A DNA stretch of 64,000 nucleotides, taken from positions 17,971,430 through 18,035,429 of the forward strand of contig CM057129.1 of the NCBI GenBank assembly GCA_029964075.1, in the 5' to 3' direction. The position numbers and the translations under genes are program-made. Source of the stretch: Patiria pectinifera. Its lineage: Eukaryota; Echinodermata; Asteroidea; Valvatida; Asterinidae. Below the pieces are notes generated by a model. It worked only from the letters and a program-made list of their open reading frames with translations. It searched no databases and was not told the origin of the DNA. Shown here piece after piece: positions 32,820-45,009 of the stretch. Position 1 is the stretch's first letter. Each line of letters begins with the position of its first letter.

Positions 32820-35480
32820 TTACCAAGTCAAGTACATTGTCATTAGTTTGATTCCTTTGGCAAGATGAAAGATTTGTGCATAGCTCAGTAATCCATACCA
32901 CCTTCTCCATCGGGCAGGTATACCATACCAAGCTCCATTGATGTGCTACTCATTCAGTGGTATTCATGCAGAGTCAAAACAGATCAATCTGTCATATTAT
33001 ACCTAGCTGTATCAACAGGAAATTATGGCAAGTTCCTTGCACCCCATCTGCAAGTTCTCCAGTTATCCAGGGTATCTACGTGACATGGTATCATATCTCT
33101 CTGTTCCTCATTGGTGTTTGTCAGCAAAATATATTGTACAGTTGTAAACTGCACCAAGAACTCATGAGCTGTAAATTACAAGGTTGTTTACCTGCTTAAA
33201 GGGCTACACATGTAGTTGCTATACAAGAAAGTAATTATTTCAAACGATTATATTTTCAGGTTCTGCAAAAACAAATTGGCAATGCAGAGCCAAAAATAAG
33301 TATTCTGCACACAATAAAACATTGGTGAAAACTTATCAAAATAACACAGCATTGTTGGCTTAATGGTGCAGCGTCACCTTTTGTTTCCTGTGGGGATACA
33401 TGTGTTGGCCCTGTCATGATTAATTCCAGGATTTAAGGGCAAGAGCAGTCTTATCTTCTCAAAGAACATGAGATGCATAGGATTGTAGGCAACTGGGCAT
33501 CATCAAAAGCCAGTTTTACTCTGTCAAGATTCTGTATCAGAGGCTTTCCTCAAGACGTTTGCAAATGTGTTGAAGTTAAGGACAGCAAAGAAAATACAAG
33601 AGGCAAGGTGAAAGATATAATAAAGGGTTCAACTGCACTTCCTCGGAATCAGAATATGAACCAGCCAAGAATATCAAGAAGGGTGTCTCTATAATCTTTC
33701 ATGATGGTCAAGTGGACAAGATTTCTTTGGCCAAGAGTACACTTACCGTTTGCCATGGAATCATTCATTATAAACAACAGAACATTAAATATATTTAAGA
33801 CTATTTCCGTACCCGTTAGTACCTATTACGCGAACGACCTTAAAAATTGCAGGGGGCAATATTCAACGGATGCAAAAAGTAATTCAAAGGTAATGGATTG
33901 AATGATGAAGACCTGTTTTATGATTTGGATAGTTTGTCATTGTGGGTATGTACACCAGTGCTTTCTAAGAGTTTGGTAGGAAACAAAATCACAAGCTTGC
34001 TCAGCTGGGAGTGAACCCATGACCTCCTGTTTATATTCAAATATAATTATCTCAAATAATTAGGACATTTTATTCGCCCAAAAAGACATAGTTAAAAGGC
34101 AAATACCTTATCTTAAAATTACAGTGAACACAAAAGTTCATCTTGGAAAACGGCATCAGCTTACTTATTTTGTATAACAGAAAATGAAATTATTTTCTGC
34201 ATACTTTTAAATAAATGTACTATATTGTGGGTTTTTTCACTGAACGTAAAGAATCAATAAAACCATGGAGTGCATTGGCTGTTTCAGGTGCTACATAGTA
34301 CAGTGACTTAGGCATGACAGTTTTGCACACTACAGTGCCTATTAAAGGGTTGGATATTTAATTCTTCAAAAAAAAAAGGCTAGTCCTTCTAATAACTGTT
34401 AACCCCATTCATACTCTATAAATAAATTGCTAGACTATGACAGTAAAAAACTAACATTAAATGTGCAAAATCGTATTAAAATTGGAGGATCGTTAGGGTT
34501 AACTTTAAAAACCCTTGAACTCATTTCTGTAACAAGTGAGGTACATGGTCAGGAAAATATGGCTTTATTTTGCATTCAAATAATGTACCAGTACATGTAT
34601 AGCTTTAATAACCAACAAATGAAAAGCACATTGTAATTGAAGAGTTAAAATTATTTTCTAATACAGGGCTCCTTAACTGTTCAAAGTATTTAGGGTTATT
34701 TGCGCCGTCACCGACAGCTGGAGATACCCCCAGTGTCACCCTGATGTTGGGTTATTCCGAGGATTAGGCGCCTATTCCTTATTTCCAGATACCACACAAA
34801 AATGTCAAAGAAAAAGGCTTTGCACTCATGCAAAACATATTCACAGGCAACAAAAACCACAATGGCATGATGAACTTTCATGTTCATTTCCACTTAAATA
34901 TGAAAAATGGCACTTTGACTTTATGTCTTTCTGTGTTCTTTCTATAGTTTGTAGCCAACACATGGCCTTGGCGTTATGGTTGGGCTATACAACAAACTAG
35001 CATCTATGCTTGTGTTTGCCACTAAAACAGAAAGCATTATTCAGTCCAAAATCTTTTGAAAAAAAATTGATTGTTAATTTTCAGGCATCAATCTCAGGTA
35101 CATGTAGGTTGGCGGGCACAAGTGCATTAATTAAATTAATAAACAAAAATTAGGGTACTTGTACATGTATGAATGTAGTCAGTAGCATATATCTTTTCGT
35201 GGGGGGCGATGTCTGAAGCATCTTCAAAGCTCTTAAATAGAGTATTTGTTTTTATTTTATTTTTATGACACCGTCAAATGCTGCCAGGGGGCTGCCTACC
35301 CCCCCCCCCCCACCACCACCCAGCTTAATATACGCCACTGTAATGCATCTAATTAATTTTTACAATAGGCATTTGGTATGAACACCTACATGCATAAATT
35401 TACATGTAAGCCAAAATTTTACTGCATTTTGCCCTCCAATGCCGTAATCAGTGAAGGGCAAATTCCGGCAAAAACCAACG
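32820..35480. other. Intergenic, no recognised gene
   Basis: Contains short unassigned frames (for example 33473-33694, KDSKENTRGKVKDIIKGST) without homology I know. A tRNA-like scrap lies at about 34000-34040 (minus strand GGGTTCACTCCC). A segment of about 70 bp near 34700 (CACCCTGATGTTGGGTTATT) recurs at about 36165-36240. Confidence 0.5.
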
Positions 35481-35837
35481 TTAACCCTCCTATGCAAACA
35501 TACATTCTGTTTAAAAGTTGTCCTTTCAGTCAAAATCAATCAAGTGACTGTTTTCAACAGTTTAGAGATCCCAGCCTACATAAAGCAGGATTGACTGGCT
35601 GTGACTGTTTATGGAACTTGATACAGCTATGTTTTGACTGCAGGTGTTGATAAGCCAGCTGTATCTACTTCTTGCCTGCTTTTGTCTGCTGACTGAATTT
35701 GACTAGTCACATGCTAACTTGCATGAAATACATGTATGATGTGACTGTTGGTGACTAGCTTGTGTAAAAAGCGTGGCTGGGAAAGAGGATTCTTTTTTTT
35801 CTACTGTCTGTGTTTGTTGAAACAGCAGGAGGGTTAA
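35481..35837 (+). mobile_element. piggyBac-like MITE (family PB1), best copy
   Basis: TTAA at 35481-35484 and 35834-35837 flanks an element starting CCCTCCT and ending AGGAGGG. The TTAA duplication with CCC-type ends is the piggyBac signature. 349 bp, no ORF of note, so non-autonomous. Related copies at 3579, 14511 and 53652. Confidence 0.72.
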
Positions 35838-35839
35838 AC

Positions 35840-38140
35840 TTAAGAATTACCATGTCATTACGGAAAACTTTAAATAAACATTACACCAACCTGACGCAAT
35901 TTCCATCAAAAGTCACAACCATGTAAATTATCCATTAAAAAGAATTCATCAAAATGAAAAGTGAGCACAAAATATAATTGCTAAAATTGTAACAGCTGAA
36001 ATGCTTTGGTTCAATGAAGTATAAACAGCAATACATTTAAGTACTGCTGAATCAAATATCAAACTGTTATTTATAAGAATCTTACTTTTTCTTTTGAATA
36101 AAAGCCCAAGATGAATTATGCATATCATGCAAAACTTCAGTCCTAAACGAGAGTAGAGGATTACGCCTTTACCGACAGCAGGATACTGAGACCCCGCCGT
36201 CACCCTGATGTTGGGTTATTCCAAGGATCAGGCACCTCCTCTTTTAAACTCTGTGCTAATTATAAGCAGCTCGCCTTTATGCCATGTGCCACTGCATTGT
36301 TTAAGGGTCTCGATCTAGCTGAGTCTCTGCAATGCCGAAGAGCTCATCAGAAAACATCACTATCAGAGCTGAATCCTTGATCATCTATGCCAAGTCCTGC
36401 TGCAAAGTTTCAGGTTCGGCGGATTTCTGCAGAGTGACCCACAGCTCAAACTAACCCAGGACGTACACAAAGCTGCTGTATCAGATGTCCCACTGCAATG
36501 TTGGAGGTTATTGAGTGGAGTCACTGCCATGCATTGAGCTCAGAAAACGTCATCAGAACTAAATCCAAGACCATCGACATGCATGTATGCCATGTTCTGC
36601 TGCAAACTTTCCAGTTTTGTCTCTGCAACGTCTCTACAGCTTAGGAAAACATGTGCACGTACAGTTTCTATTGAGCCACTTCAATGGCAGAATCTCTGAA
36701 TTACAAGCATGCTCAGGTTAACATCATTTCTGGCTTTGCAGTATCCTAGGATACAGACATCTTTAAACAGCCCAACTAGATGCTGATCTGTTTCACCGTT
36801 AGTGGGGTTCGGCAGAATTACCGATGTGACAGCTCAGGGAAAAACAACCATCCCACTCTGTGTATGTACAGTTACCCATTAGGCTGAGTAAGCAAGGGGG
36901 CAGCTTGTACTACTTGCAATCATTTCAGGCCTAGTTGAGTCTGCAGGTGTTTATGTCAAGTTTCTTGCCCATCATCCAGTAAGGCTTATCCTGGATTTCT
37001 AATACTGCAGGCTCTGCTGCATTTTACTGGTAAAAGTCGACCAGGATCTGATGAGCTGTCACTGTCATTTCCCTGCTAACTTGAACTTTACATAAAGAGC
37101 TCTGCCGTGTTTCTTTAGAGACAAATATTCCACCATGCATCAATGCCTTGTGTTGATCAGTGATGGTGCAAACTTTGCCTTTGATCGTTTCCACTGCACT
37201 GTAAACTTCTCACCCTGAGATCGAGACCCTTTGGTTGGCACTGGCGAGGTCCAAACTCCCTGAAGAAGCAATTGCAATGACACAGCTGCATACACTGCTT
37301 ATTACATTATTCTTTAGAATCCTTGCCAGATCATACATCACATTTGCAGTTATTTATAAAGAGGATGCATTTGGCTTTAACCCAGGTAAAGTGTTTACTT
37401 TACACCAAAATAAATGCACATTCATATCATGTTTTGGCAGCACGATGCAGTAAAGTAGTGGTTTGTATATACATGTACCACTATAGACATAAAAGCCATC
37501 TTATCAAAATACGGCATTGCACATATCAATAATGCGTAATACATGTAATTGTATCTTGCACTCGCCAAGGAGGCCGATGCTATCTTCACATTTATTTTCA
37601 ACGTATCCTGCTTTGATCACGGTACATAATTATGTACATGTACAAGCAGTGAATGGGCAGATGGCCACTTGTACGAAATGGGATCAATTGTAAGACTCCC
37701 ACGGTGTGGGGCATGGCGTTCTACAAGACCAAGTGCTCCATGGTGCCTTCAGTTGTGTGTTCTTGAGTGCCATGTACATGTACATCTTGAGCAATAACGC
37801 CCCACATCAGTATAAAATACACTTATGTCATTGACCTGCTAAGCTTTATAATTGGCCAATATATATAGTTTTGTCATTATTTGTCCTGTAAAAATGACAC
37901 CAGGAATGCTGGTGCAATCCACTTCTAACTGCAACATACCCAAGGGCTGTTACAAGTACAAGACCATACTCTTACACCAAGCCACTACAACTGCAAACAT
38001 GTGGCTCTCTTACCATTCATCATTAAAAAATTACACTTTCTCAGTATTTGACTTTGGATGGAATTTGCATCAGGATAATTTCCTACTATAATTACAGGCA
38101 CTGCTTAATCATTCATAATATACAAATATGGGCTGCTTCG
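35840..38140. other. Intergenic with diverged direct repeats
   Basis: Between about 36340 and 36620 two diverged direct repeats share GCTCA(T)CAGAAAAC, CATCA..ACTAAATCC, ATGCCA.GT.CTGCTGCAAA and TTTCAG. The short repeat CACCCTGATGTTGGGTTATT from 34700 recurs at 36200. TACATG-rich simple sequence lies near 37640 and 37770. No gene recognised. Confidence 0.5.
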
Positions 38141-38142
38141 AG

Positions 38143-38261
38143 TGGTGTAGTAAAACTAGCCTCCCTCCGTGATCCATTGACATTTTATTTTTCCCGAGGC
38201 AAAGCCGAGGGAAAATAGAATGCTCCGTGGATCACCGAGGGAGGCTAGTTTTACTACACCA
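38143..38261. mobile_element. Near-perfect 34-bp foldback
   Basis: Arms TGGTGTAGTAAAACTAGCCT... (38143-38176) and its reverse complement (38228-38261) differ at about one base. The loop has its own GAGGCAAAGCCGAGG palindrome. A weaker inverted pair (CACTCACAGATTCTG near 38295, CAGAATCTGTGGGTGAG near 38640) suggests it is part of a larger nested element. Confidence 0.75.
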
Positions 38262-38927
38262 CGAGATAAAGAAGTCAATAGTTGTTTTCTAATACTTCAC
38301 TCACAGATTCTGCATGGTTTTAATAGTTTAAATTATTCAAATCTCAACACAGTTAACAATAAACTTCAATTCAAATATAAAAGAGGTGGGAAAAGTATTT
38401 CTTTCTTCCAAACCACTCCTTCACGAAGTGTTTGAACCCAACTCTGTGGCGTACTCTCAAATAATACGTGCACACTAGCATGCATTTGCACCCACATACC
38501 GCGCCGTGGAAATAGTACTTTGGTTGCTAATGGTTAAGTACTTTGGTTGCTACACCGGGCATAGTACCTTTTGGCCATGCACAGAAATATAGCAAAAATA
38601 GAAGGTACCATGTGACTCGTTCTGGGCCAATCAAGACACAGAATCTGTGGGTGAGGTACGTGTTATAAAATAAAACAGAAAGAACATGAACAAAATTGTA
38701 TGTTTATTTAACAGGTTATTTCAGTAAGCATATTTTTGAGCACTTGCAAATGATCCTATCAAGCCATGTTACTTCCGACCTACATGTAGGCCAATGAGGC
38801 CTTTACTTTTAAAAGATATGCCAGGCCTGCATGTACAGAGGATTTTCAAATGAGTGTCATGTATCATTTAGTGTTCATATCAAGTTGTAAAGACTATTCA
38901 TAAGATGGAATTTCTGTCAATATTAGG

Positions 38928-39142
38928 TTTTGCCCTTCATCGACGTACAAACACTGTATACTCAGTGTGTTCAACCCGAGTGAAAGTCAGCAAAAGCACT
39001 CGGGTGGGAATCGAACCCACAACCTTCTGCTTTGTTGAGCAGACGTCTTACCACTCGACCACCGAGCACGTGAGATTGTTTAACTTTCACTCGGGGGTAA
39101 CACACCGAGTAGACAGTGGTTATATGTCGGTGAAGGGCAAAA
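38928..39142. mobile_element. Palindromic SINE-type element with tRNA-like core
   Basis: A tRNA-like core on the minus strand (38997-39068) is flanked by about 60-bp inverted arms: GTTTTGCCCTTCATCGACGT on the left, its complement ending GTGAAGGGCAAAAC on the right. The right arm is the same tail found after the tRNA-like head of the plus-strand copy at 52266-52407. This copy therefore carries the SINE tail on both sides in opposite orientation. Confidence 0.7.
38997..39068 (-). tRNA. tRNA-like SINE head / tRNA pseudogene
   Basis: 72 nt. The acceptor stem TGCTCGG/CCGAGTG pairs at all 7 positions (two G-U). T-arm GTGGG TTCGATT CCCAC is perfect. A box TGGTCGAGTGG and B box GGTTCGATTCC match consensus. 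The anticodon stem TCTGC/GCAGA is perfect, but the loop is 8 nt and lacks a normal U33 position, so it is unlikely to be a working tRNA. The flanking tails show that it belongs to a SINE. Confidence 0.5.
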
Positions 39143-39390
39143 CATTATTATTGCAAATTGTAAAGACTTAGGCCTACATTGTGCAAGCAAAATGTATGCA
39201 AGCCATAAATCACACAACAAAAATATAATTCAGCTGTTCAAATGACACTTTTCAAAGGTACATGTACATGTATTAACACCCATCCCTGGTACAGGCCTGC
39301 ATATCTTATTTTATCTTTTAGTCACTGTAGCACCCAAAACTGCCTTGCCTGTTACTCACTGTAGCCTCAAAACTGTCCCAGCACTCTTAT

Positions 39391-39877
39391 GGTACGTTCG
39401 AGTATAGCTCACTCGGATCGATGTCTCAAGTTAGCCCCTTGCTGTTCAATTTGCTCTGATGTCAGTCTAGGAGTTCACTCGAGTCAGGCACCACAGAAAC
39501 TGCTCAAGGAGCAGACTCAGTGTGGGAAACAGGTCACATGCATACATGTGTTGTTCATTTCAAGAAATAACAAATTTGGCGGCTGGACAACGAAAATCTT
39601 GAGCGGACCCAAATATCAACTTATTTCAAGTAAAGGTTCATTGTTTAATTAGTTAATTTCAACTTTAGAGGCTGTAATTCCAGCCCAACATTTTTTACAT
39701 TTGCAACTTACTGAAAAGCAGTAAATCTCAAACTTATGACCCAGTCTAAAATGGGCATTTTGTACGGACATCACGTGCGGATCGTGATGGCCCGTGGTTG
39801 AATGTTCGATTAGTCCGGCTGTCATAGCTAACGTCTCCCTTTACAGAGTCGATCCAAGTGAGCTACTTGAAGGCACC
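39391..39877. mobile_element. 487-bp element with about 30-bp terminal inverted repeats
   Basis: The left end GGTACGTTCGAGTATAGCTC (ACTCGGATCGA follows) is mirrored by the right end TCGATCCAAGTGAGCTACTT (GAAGGCACC follows). The interior has only short frames. Non-autonomous DNA transposon, superfamily unassigned. Confidence 0.65.
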
Positions 39878-39879
39878 CT

Positions 39880-42800
39880 ATGATTTATTATTCGGTGAAT
39901 AAATACACTGTAATACAATACAGACCCAGATGCTGATGGGGTAATTATATTGACGATAATAGCAGGTGCAAACTTTGCTCAGTTACAAAACTGTAAAGAA
40001 TAAAAACAGTATAACTGTTTCTAAACTTAATTTTTGGCTCTATTGCGTTCTGAAGTTCAGTTTAAGTAAACAGGGTGCCCCCTAAAAAATGCAACAGTTA
40101 TGATTTTAGGAAACTGAAATGGGATTGTAGGAAAATGTGATATCGTCATGATATAAATTTGATATTGCAAGATGCGCTAGGGCATTAGCTTCAATATGAC
40201 ACCAATTGTAAGTTGATCCTTTTCCGGATGCCTGAGTATTCATTGTTTGACTAAAGAAGTCTGAAATGCCCACTGCCGCATTTAAGAAGCATTGGTTATC
40301 TGGATTTCACATCTAACATCAAAATCAATGAGCTGCTTCCAACAGAAACAAAAAATCGATTGAATCTTAACTTTTATCACTCTTTAAAATTGTCTAAAGA
40401 AGACAGACTTCATGACACTGCCTCATATCAACAGTTATTTGGAAGCCTTTTTGCCTATTCTCCAAATCCTTCCACATGTCCAAATGCGGCAATTGTCATT
40501 CTACCGTACATCAGTTGAAAAAAGATTGCTCAGCCATTCGGAAGAACATAAATTGCAATTGGTATCAAATGAAAGCTTATGGTCAAGTGCAAATAAACTA
40601 CCAAAGTTTATATCATCAAACTTTCTTGATTGTTCATCATCACAGTTTTTGTAACTGATGCGTTTTTGGAGGGATACCCTATAACAGCTGTTGAAACTGC
40701 TTTTGGGCAGCCAGGGGAGAGTAGGATTCTCAAAGGAAGACAATGGTGTACATATATCACATTTGGGAAATATACTCTTCATATGTTCATATACCACACA
40801 ACAAACATTTAGTATTACAACGTTAGCTTGGAAAAAAATCCCACTAATAGGAAATTTGATCTTCATCATTCAAACCTAACTATGAGGTGTTTCACGCGAA
40901 AATGGGGGGGGGGGTACTTCTAATAATGGCTTCTTTAATCAACCGGTTTTAAAATGTTCTGTCTTTTTTTTGAGCTGTGCACCATGTTACACAATTGTTA
41001 AAACCCAGTTAAATTAAAAACTATTTTCTTTCTACATTCTTGCAATGGCTTTCTTAGATTCCTCGAGAAGTTGTAGTTGTAAAGAGAAGAGAAATAATCC
41101 ACAGCAAAATCACTATCTGATAATGCTTGTCCAGTAGCTTCACAGAAAATTTAGCTGCCGACCAGGATTTGGTCATTGAGGGAAGCCATAGTTTGTTTGA
41201 AATTAGTATTTCAGAGAAATTGATCTTGGAGTATGCACTCTGTATGCCTAACAGCAACGGTGACAAATTGAGAAATCAATTGTCATATTTGGTCATATTG
41301 CTACATTTGGTCATTTTGTCAGGCAACACAACCTACATAATGACACACTTGTAGGGCCAATTCATCAAGGCAACAGAAAGGGACACGGGGGGTAAAATTG
41401 GCCTAAAGGAATCAAAGAACACCAAGCTCTCAATGAAAAATTTACTCAAACAGGAAAGAGGTACAACATATAAGGGCAGCCAGTCTCTAGACTGTTTAGG
41501 ATAGAAAAGAACCTGTGTTTGTACTGTTTCAAGACATGCCAACTTAGTTGGCAGGAAATTGAGCCAACATACATGTAGATATTGACTAGATGCGTATAAT
41601 GATTTGTGATGTTTCAAAGTCGCAAAGAAAAATTAATCCACTTGACAAGAACAACTTTGCATGAGGGGATTCAAAAGTAGAGGCCAACAATCGCTGTGTT
41701 ATTCAGTTTTCACCAAGGAGATTACGCATTTCTCTTCAGAGATATTTTCTCTTCACAACGATTAAAAAGTGTGGCACAGTCTTACCTTTAAAGTGAAACC
41801 AGCAACTGGGGCAAGCTCATGTTTCCGTGGCTCCATGGTCTCCATTCTGTGCATCATCAGTGACAGGAGATGCTAATGAGACGAGAGAAGCTGGTGCTAT
41901 CCTTGAGGGCTGGATGACTCCTGACTCCTTGGCTATGGAGATGCTCCTCACAGAGTACAGTCAATCATAACTGCTCCTCCAGTGAAGGTCAATGAAGCAG
42001 GTCTATTGTCCCTGGGCCCAGCACACTGAGTAAGATGCCATGGGTATAGAAGACCCGTAGGCTTGCTAAAGTGGGGACGCATTGCTATGGGTGCCGAGTC
42101 CTTGGGTCTGCTTCTGTTCAGGTTCTGCTTGTTCTTGTGGGATTGTAAAAGGCTGTGAATACTGATAAGTGTGCATAAAACAGCATAGCAAACCACCAAA
42201 CAACTGGCCAGTTGTAAGGTGATCTTTCAACTGACTTTGTGGCACAATGCAGAAGTTTCATTAGAGTCAACATTGATTTTAATTTGTTGACTCTCAAGCA
42301 ATTTGATCGTCAGAGAAAGCAAACCCCAACTTAAGTATCCTACATACTCTGGTACAGTAAAATATTATTTTTAATATATTTTCAAAAAGTAGCTTTTTTG
42401 ATAAGAAGTAATTTTTTTATTGAGTATCAAAGACTTAAAAGTGTCGCCATGCTGAGTCATTGGTGTTTCAAACATAATTTCAATTTCAAGATCTCTGGTA
42501 AACATGCTTTTCAAAGGAATTGACAAATTAAGTGGTTACTCACTATACGTATGGATGAGCATTACTTGCATGGCCGTCCACATGAAAGGCAACTGGTGCC
42601 AATGGTTTGGCTTTGCATGGTTTACCTAATGTGGATGATTACCTGCTTGCAACAGTAATACTAGCATCCAGCACAATTAATTGAAATAAACAATGTATTG
42701 AGGGCTGTGGCTTTCAGTGTGAACTTTTACCCAATTGTCTTGATTATGACTACATCAATTAGCTAGGGATAACTTTCAATACATCTTGACTTAAAAATTT

Positions 42801-42980
42801 TTCTTGACCTAGACCTTCAAGGAAAGAAAGTAGCATTGTGTGTCTAGAATGGGAGTGTACAGTATGGCAAGAAGGGTGATGCATGGCAGCTTGGACTGGA
42901 ACAACATATTTCACGTATGACAGTATAAGTAAGGAGGGACATGTAATAATGGCAAGAGATGGCAGCAGGCATATACATTA
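39880..42980. other. Intergenic, no recognised gene
   Basis: AT-rich, with small frames on both strands (for example 40501-40869 minus, 41333-41617 minus, 41948-42199 minus). None shows splice signals joining to others or any family motif I know. Confidence 0.5.
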
Positions 42981-42984
42981 TGCC

Positions 42985-43440
42985 AACATGGCAAGAATTT
43001 TGGCACTTGAAGCAAGAACATTGGCACTTGAAGCAAGAAAATTGGCACTTTAAGCAAGAATTTTGGCACTTGAGGCAAGACTTTTGGCATTTGAAGCAAG
43101 AATATTGGCACTTGAAGCAAGAATATTGGCAACTGAAGCAAGAATATTGGCAACTGAAGCAAGAATATTGGCAAATAAAGCAAGAAAATTGGCACTGGAA
43201 GCAAGAAAATTGGCACTAAGCAAGAAAATTGGCACTTGAAGCAAGAAAAATGGCACTAAGCAAGAATTTTGGCATTTGAGGCAAGAATTTTGGCATTTGA
43301 TACAAGAATGTTGGCATTTAAAGCAAGAAAATTGGCACTAAGCAAGAATTTTGGCACTTGAGGCAAGAATTTATGCATTTAAAGCAAGAATATTGGCAAT
43401 TTATTCCAGAATTGGCACTTTAAGCAAGAATATTGGCAGA
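42985..43440 (+). repeat. 21-bp minisatellite, array 2
   Basis: About 21 units of the same GCAAGAATATTGGCACTTGAA monomer and orientation as array 1, 12 kb away, with more variants (GGCAACTGAA, GGCATTTGA). An 86-residue frame (42959-43219) is a product of the 21-bp period. It grades into shorter AAGGCAAGAAAGGCA repeats to about 43510. Confidence 0.9.
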
Positions 43441-43607
43441 GGGCAATTAACATAAGGCAAGAAAGGCATAAAAGGCAAGACTTGGCAATTAACCTTAGGC
43501 AAGAAAGGGCGACTTTTGTTCACTATAGAATGCCAAATGGGTACATGTAACTTACAGAGCTGAGTTTTGAGTATATACACCCACATAAAAAATAAAAGGG
43601 GAACTAG

Positions 43608-44085
43608 ATGTTAAGCATTGGTGGAGTGAGTGTTGGAGGCCTATGGAATATTGAGCTGCTAGCACAGCAAAGGACTCCAGATATCACTGATGATGAAACT
43701 GATGTCCTGCAGAAAAATCCTGTGCCAGACATCCAAGGCCTTTCAGACTCGGCACGGATTGTGGCACTCAATACTTATGATGAGGTGATACCTATTGGTG
43801 AAATGCTGAATTATCACAAATTCCCTGTAATCTCCTCAAAAAACCATGTGCTTTGTGTTCATGAGTCCAGCACTAAGTTCCTCACCGATGTACCCAATGC
43901 AGACCTTTCTGTATTCACAGGTGTTACATCAGGTTAGGTCTCAGAGCCTTACTCATCCTTGTAGGCTATTGCAGATCATGTTAGGCATGGAAAACCTAGA
44001 TGCCAGTGTCATTCAGGAAGGACTAAATGCAATAAGAGCTGCCTATGAAGGGAAGTGTAATGGACAAGATGAACCTGATGGGTAG
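43608..44085 (+). pseudogene. Unassigned coding-like fragment (two frames)
   Basis: A 109-residue frame (NTYDEVIPIGEMLNYHKFPV, VLCVHESSTKFLTDVPNADL) ends at 43937. Another frame continues with MLGMENLDASVIQEGLNAIR to 44085. Composition looks coding, and the position just inside the left inverted repeat suggests a decayed element-encoded protein. I do not recognise the family. Confidence 0.35.
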
Positions 44086-44106
44086 ACCTTGAGTATACGA
44101 AACACT

Positions 44107-44812
44107 TCAGTCGGTGAAAGACTTCAGATCAAGTGTCTCAACTTGATGTGCCCCAAATCGGTTGTGTTGGAGTGTTGCCTTGACATAGCAAAGTTGTCGC
44201 AGGAAAGGATCATGGTCAACGATGAAGGATTGCCAGACAAGGGTGCCAATGACTGATGAATAGATCCCAGGGCACTGGAAAGATTGATTGTGGAAATGCC
44301 TATCAATGTGTGTGGATCTCTGATAGACAAAAAGGCTGAGGGTACTGCAAGACTGCCTGGAGACCTTGATATCCAGGAAGAAGATTCGATCCAAGGTGAG
44401 CCAGATGCTGCTGTGTGAACCAGTTGAAGTGTCTCAGGAACTGCTGGAGGTACTGTGCTGTGTGATAAGACGATGAAAGTGTCATCCACGAACTGAAGAT
44501 AAACTGTTGCTCTCAAATCCACGAAAGCAGTACAGAACTACATGATGATATTGGCCAGAACTGGAGATGGGGTTAATCCTGTGGATGTTCCAGCTGACTG
44601 CTTGAAGAATTGACCTGTCCACTGGATGAAGGACGGCAGGATGTAGATGGGTAGGAGATCACAAACCTAATCCAGAGAGAGGGCTTCACACTCACGCAGC
44701 TTGTCTTCATGAAGGTTTCCTGACCGAGACCGTGAGACATGCCTCCCCCATGGGATTGGTGATGAATACCTGAAGTCTCCACTGAAGCAGCACATGGCTT
44801 TGTTGGGATCAC
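44107..44812 (-). pseudogene. Penelope-like element reverse transcriptase fragment, minus copy
   Basis: Across shifting frames the minus strand gives TYILPSFIQWTGQFFKQSAG then TSTGLTPSPVLANIIM (RT motif GxxMGSPLSPxLAN), VYLQFVDDTFIVL (catalytic YVDD-type box; FVDD here), and STHIDRHFHNQSFQCPG (the Y.KPTHTDRYL motif of Penelope-like RTs). Stops and frameshifts are frequent. No GIY-YIG part on this side. Confidence 0.65.
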
Positions 44813-44826
44813 AAGTGAAGGTGTTC

Positions 44827-45003
44827 GCAGCAGCAGCAGCAGCGGCGGCAGCAGCAGCAGCGGCGGCAGCAGCAGCGGCGGCGGCAGCGGCAGCAGCAGC
44901 AGCAGCAGCAGCAGGAGGGTGATGGTGATGGTGATGGTGATGGTGATGGTGAGGGTGAGGGTGAGGTGGTGGCGGCTGCCGGTGGTGGTGATGGTGGGGG
45001 TGA
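44827..45003 (+). repeat. CAG/CGG then GGTGAT triplet-type repeat
   Basis: About 90 bp of mixed CAG and CGG triplets, followed by GATGGT and GAGGGT hexamer repeats. It separates the two divergent Penelope-like fragments. Frames through it give poly-Ser/Ala/Gly/Cys and should not be read as protein. Confidence 0.9.
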
Positions 45004-45009
45004 TGATCG

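Noticed and set aside
39000..39068. A genuine nuclear tRNA gene
   Set aside because: Acceptor and T-arm are excellent, but the anticodon loop has 8 nt without a proper U33, and the flanks are a SINE tail.
42959..43219. 86-aa WHLKQE heptad protein
   Set aside because: A 21-bp repeat keeps frames open on both strands; no start context, splice signal or homologue.
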